NCBI GenBank assembly: GCA_027335545.1
Contig: DAHWHV010000368.1
Location: forward strand, 1-6,770
DNA from: Clostridia bacterium
GTDB taxonomy: Bacteria; Bacillota_E; RBS10-35; JAJYVN01
Direction: 5' to 3'
Length of the DNA stretch: 6,770 nt
Each line of letters begins with the position of its first letter. Within the stretch, counting starts at the first letter, position 1. The translations under genes and the position numbers were made by a program. Of the stretch, positions 5,443 through 6,770 are shown one piece after another. The notes beneath the pieces were generated by a model. It saw only the letters and a program-made list of their open reading frames with translations, did not search any database and was not told where the DNA came from.

Positions 5443-6588
5443 GTGCGCATCTCAGGTCTGCGCAGCTACCCGTTGGCGGCGGACTCGGCGCGGGCGGTGA
5501 GCTTCGGCGGCGGCCCTTACCCCCGCTTCGCCGCGACGCTGGTCCGGGTGGAGACCGATGAGGGGCTGTGCGGCTGGGGCGAGTGCATCGTGCGGCGGGC
5601 GCCGCGGGTCACGGCGCAGATCGTGGACGACCTGCTGGCGCCGCTGCTGCTCGGACGCGACCCGCTGGACATCGGGGGGGCGTGGCAGGCGGCGCAGGGG
5701 GAGCTGCGGCGTTGGGGGCACTGGCGGGGCTTCCTGCTGGAGGCGATGAGCGGTGTAGACATCGCGCTCTGGGACATCTTCGCGCGCCGGGCGGGCCTAC
5801 CGCTGTACAAGGCCCTGGCCGGCGAGGGGCGGGCGGAGGTGCCCTGCTACGCCTCCTCCCTCTACTTCGCGCCGGAGCCGGAACTGGTCGCGCTGGCGCA
5901 GCGCCTGGTGGGCCAGGGGCACACGGCGCTCAAGGTCAAGGTGGGGCGGGGCGTGGCCGACGGCGGGGTCCGGGCCGACATCGCCGCCGTGACGGCGGTG
6001 CGGCGCGCCGTGGGCGAGGCCATCACCCTGAGCGTCGACGCCAACAGCGCCTACGACCCCGGCCAGGCGGTGGCCGTGGGGCGGGCCCTGGCGGAGTTGG
6101 GGGTGGTCTGGCTGGAGGAGCCGGTGCCGCCCGACGATTACGCCGGTTACGCGCACGTGCGCCGCAGCCAGCCGGTGCCGCTGGCGGCCGGCGAGTCGGA
6201 GTTCGGCCTCTACGGGTTGCGCGAGCTGCTGGCGCGGGATGCGCTGGACGTGTTGCAACCGGATGTGGCGCGGATCGGGGGGCTGACCGGGGCGTGGCGC
6301 GTGGCGGCGCTCGGTCTGGCCCACAACCGGGGGCTGGCGCCGCACACGGGGTTCTCGGGCGGGGTGGCGCAGCTGGCCTCCCTGCACTTGGCCGCTGCCG
6401 TGTCCGGTCTGGTGGCCTTCGAGGAGATGGTCATCGACAACCCCCTGCGCGAGCTTTTCACCGTCCCCTTCCCCGTCTCGCGCCGGGGACTCCTGGGGCT
6501 GCCGCCGGGTCCGGGGCTGGGGCTGGACCTCGATTGGGACCGCGTGCAGGGCTTCGTCCTGCCAGTGGGTGCAGGGGCGGGGTCGTAG
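5443..6588 (+). CDS. Mandelate racemase/muconate lactonizing enzyme family protein (enolase superfamily, MR subgroup)
   Basis: A 381-residue enzyme of usual length. It is predicted to abstract the proton alpha to a carboxylate and then racemise, epimerise or dehydrate an acid, often a sugar acid. The capping domain (about 1-125) includes TDEGLCGWGE and GVDIALWDIFARRAGLPLY. The barrel follows, with the base motif K164-V-K166, metal ligands D199 (SVDAN), E225 (WLEEP) and E251 (AGESE), and the second base pair D274 (QPDVARIGG) with H301 (APHTGF). E327 lies in FEEM. These positions are offset by a constant +4 from Pseudomonas putida mandelate racemase for the metal ligands and Asp-His dyad (D195, E221, E247, D270, H297), while K164/K166 coincide. 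The KxK plus Asp-His dyad is diagnostic of the MR subgroup. A capping C-terminal segment ends in GPGLGLDLDWDRV. No signal peptide is present. GTG 5443 is chosen because the fold's first strand (VRISGLRSYPL) starts there. True mandelate racemase activity is not implied; acid-sugar dehydratase is at least as likely. Confidence 0.95.
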   Translation: MRISGLRSYPLAADSARAVSFGGGPYPRFAATLVRVETDEGLCGWGECIVRRAPRVTAQIVDDLLAPLLLGRDPLDIGGAWQAAQGELRRWGHWRGFLLEAMSGVDIALWDIFARRAGLPLYKALAGEGRAEVPCYASSLYFAPEPELVALAQRLVGQGHTALKVKVGRGVADGGVRADIAAVTAVRRAVGEAITLSVDANSAYDPGQAVAVGRALAELGVVWLEEPVPPDDYAGYAHVRRSQPVPLAAGESEFGLYGLRELLARDALDVLQPDVARIGGLTGAWRVAALGLAHNRGLAPHTGFSGGVAQLASLHLAAAVSGLVAFEEMVIDNPLRELFTVPFPVSRRGLLGLPPGPGLGLDLDWDRVQGFVLPVGAGAGS

Positions 6589-6590
6589 TG

Positions 6591-6622
6591 GGGCGCTGCA
6601 AGAGCCCGCGTGTGCAGCACCC
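6591..6622 (+). terminator. Hairpin just after the enolase-superfamily gene, possible terminator
   Basis: GGGCGCTGCA (6591-6600) and TGCAGCACCC (6613-6622) can pair at 9 of 10 positions, with one C-A mismatch and a 12-nt loop. It starts 2 nt after the stop codon at 6586-6588. There is no T-tract, so it would be an atypical terminator or an mRNA 3'-end stabiliser. The rest of 6623-6770 shows no gene I can support. Confidence 0.35.
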
Positions 6623-6770
6623 ACGTCCGCATCTCGGGGCGGGGGCGCGCGGCGTCCACCTGTCAGTGGTGGTCCCTGGGACGGCGCTGCGAAGGGCCGC
6701 CGGCGATCCCTTAACGACAAGGGGTGGCGGGTCGCGACGAACCCGGGCAACGGCATCCGGAAGGCGGTGC

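Noticed and set aside
4425..5450. A 341-codon - strand frame opposite the second sulfatase
   Set aside because: Composition-driven shadow without any domain signature.
6700..6770. An open frame running off the right end of the window
   Set aside because: No start codon with a ribosome binding site and no recognisable sequence in the short translation; it cannot be supported.
1..6770. CRISPR array, tRNA, rRNA or insertion sequence
   Set aside because: No regularly spaced repeats beyond the short 14-nt tandem, no cloverleaf-like segment, no transposase motif and no terminal inverted repeats were seen on either strand.

Overview
This is a very GC-rich window, clearly above 70% GC, with strong G/C preference at third codon positions. 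All four intact genes lie on the + strand, two starting with ATG and two with GTG, each behind a G-rich Shine-Dalgarno sequence. Two sulfatase-superfamily enzymes, a Gfo/Idh/MocA oxidoreductase and a mandelate-racemase-type enolase occur together here. That mix is common in high-GC environmental bacteria such as Armatimonadota, Chloroflexota, Planctomycetota and relatives. I cannot place the organism more precisely, because no rRNA or phylogenetic marker is present.

Layout: (1) 1-263 is non-coding or leader sequence with a hairpin and a candidate promoter. (2) 264-1619 encodes a sulfatase-like hydrolase of the alkaline phosphatase superfamily in which the usual Cys/Ser nucleophile position is Thr. 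(3) 1620-1838 is a headless remnant resembling the C-terminus of a Gfo/Idh/MocA oxidoreductase. (4) 1892-3025 encodes an intact Gfo/Idh/MocA oxidoreductase. (5) 3066-3500 is a headless remnant resembling the C-terminus of a sulfatase. (6) 3501-3776 is a non-coding leader with 14-nt tandem repeats. (7) 3777-5183 encodes a canonical formylglycine-type sulfatase. (8) 5443-6588 encodes an enolase-superfamily enzyme with the full set of mandelate-racemase subgroup catalytic residues. (9) 6589-6770 holds a hairpin just after the last stop and no recognisable gene.

All four intact enzymes lack an evident signal peptide, so they probably act in the cytoplasm. Together they look like a catabolic set for small acidic or esterified sugars: a sulfatase removes sulfate, a second superfamily hydrolase perhaps cleaves another ester, a nicotinamide-dependent oxidoreductase oxidises or epimerises the sugar, and an enolase-type enzyme racemises or dehydrates the resulting acid. 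The joint pathway is inference. No transporter, glycoside hydrolase, regulator or formylglycine-generating enzyme is visible in the window. The two most notable features are the Thr-nucleophile sulfatase-like protein and the two reciprocal gene stubs, which suggest that a formerly larger cluster of paralogues has been trimmed by deletion or recombination.
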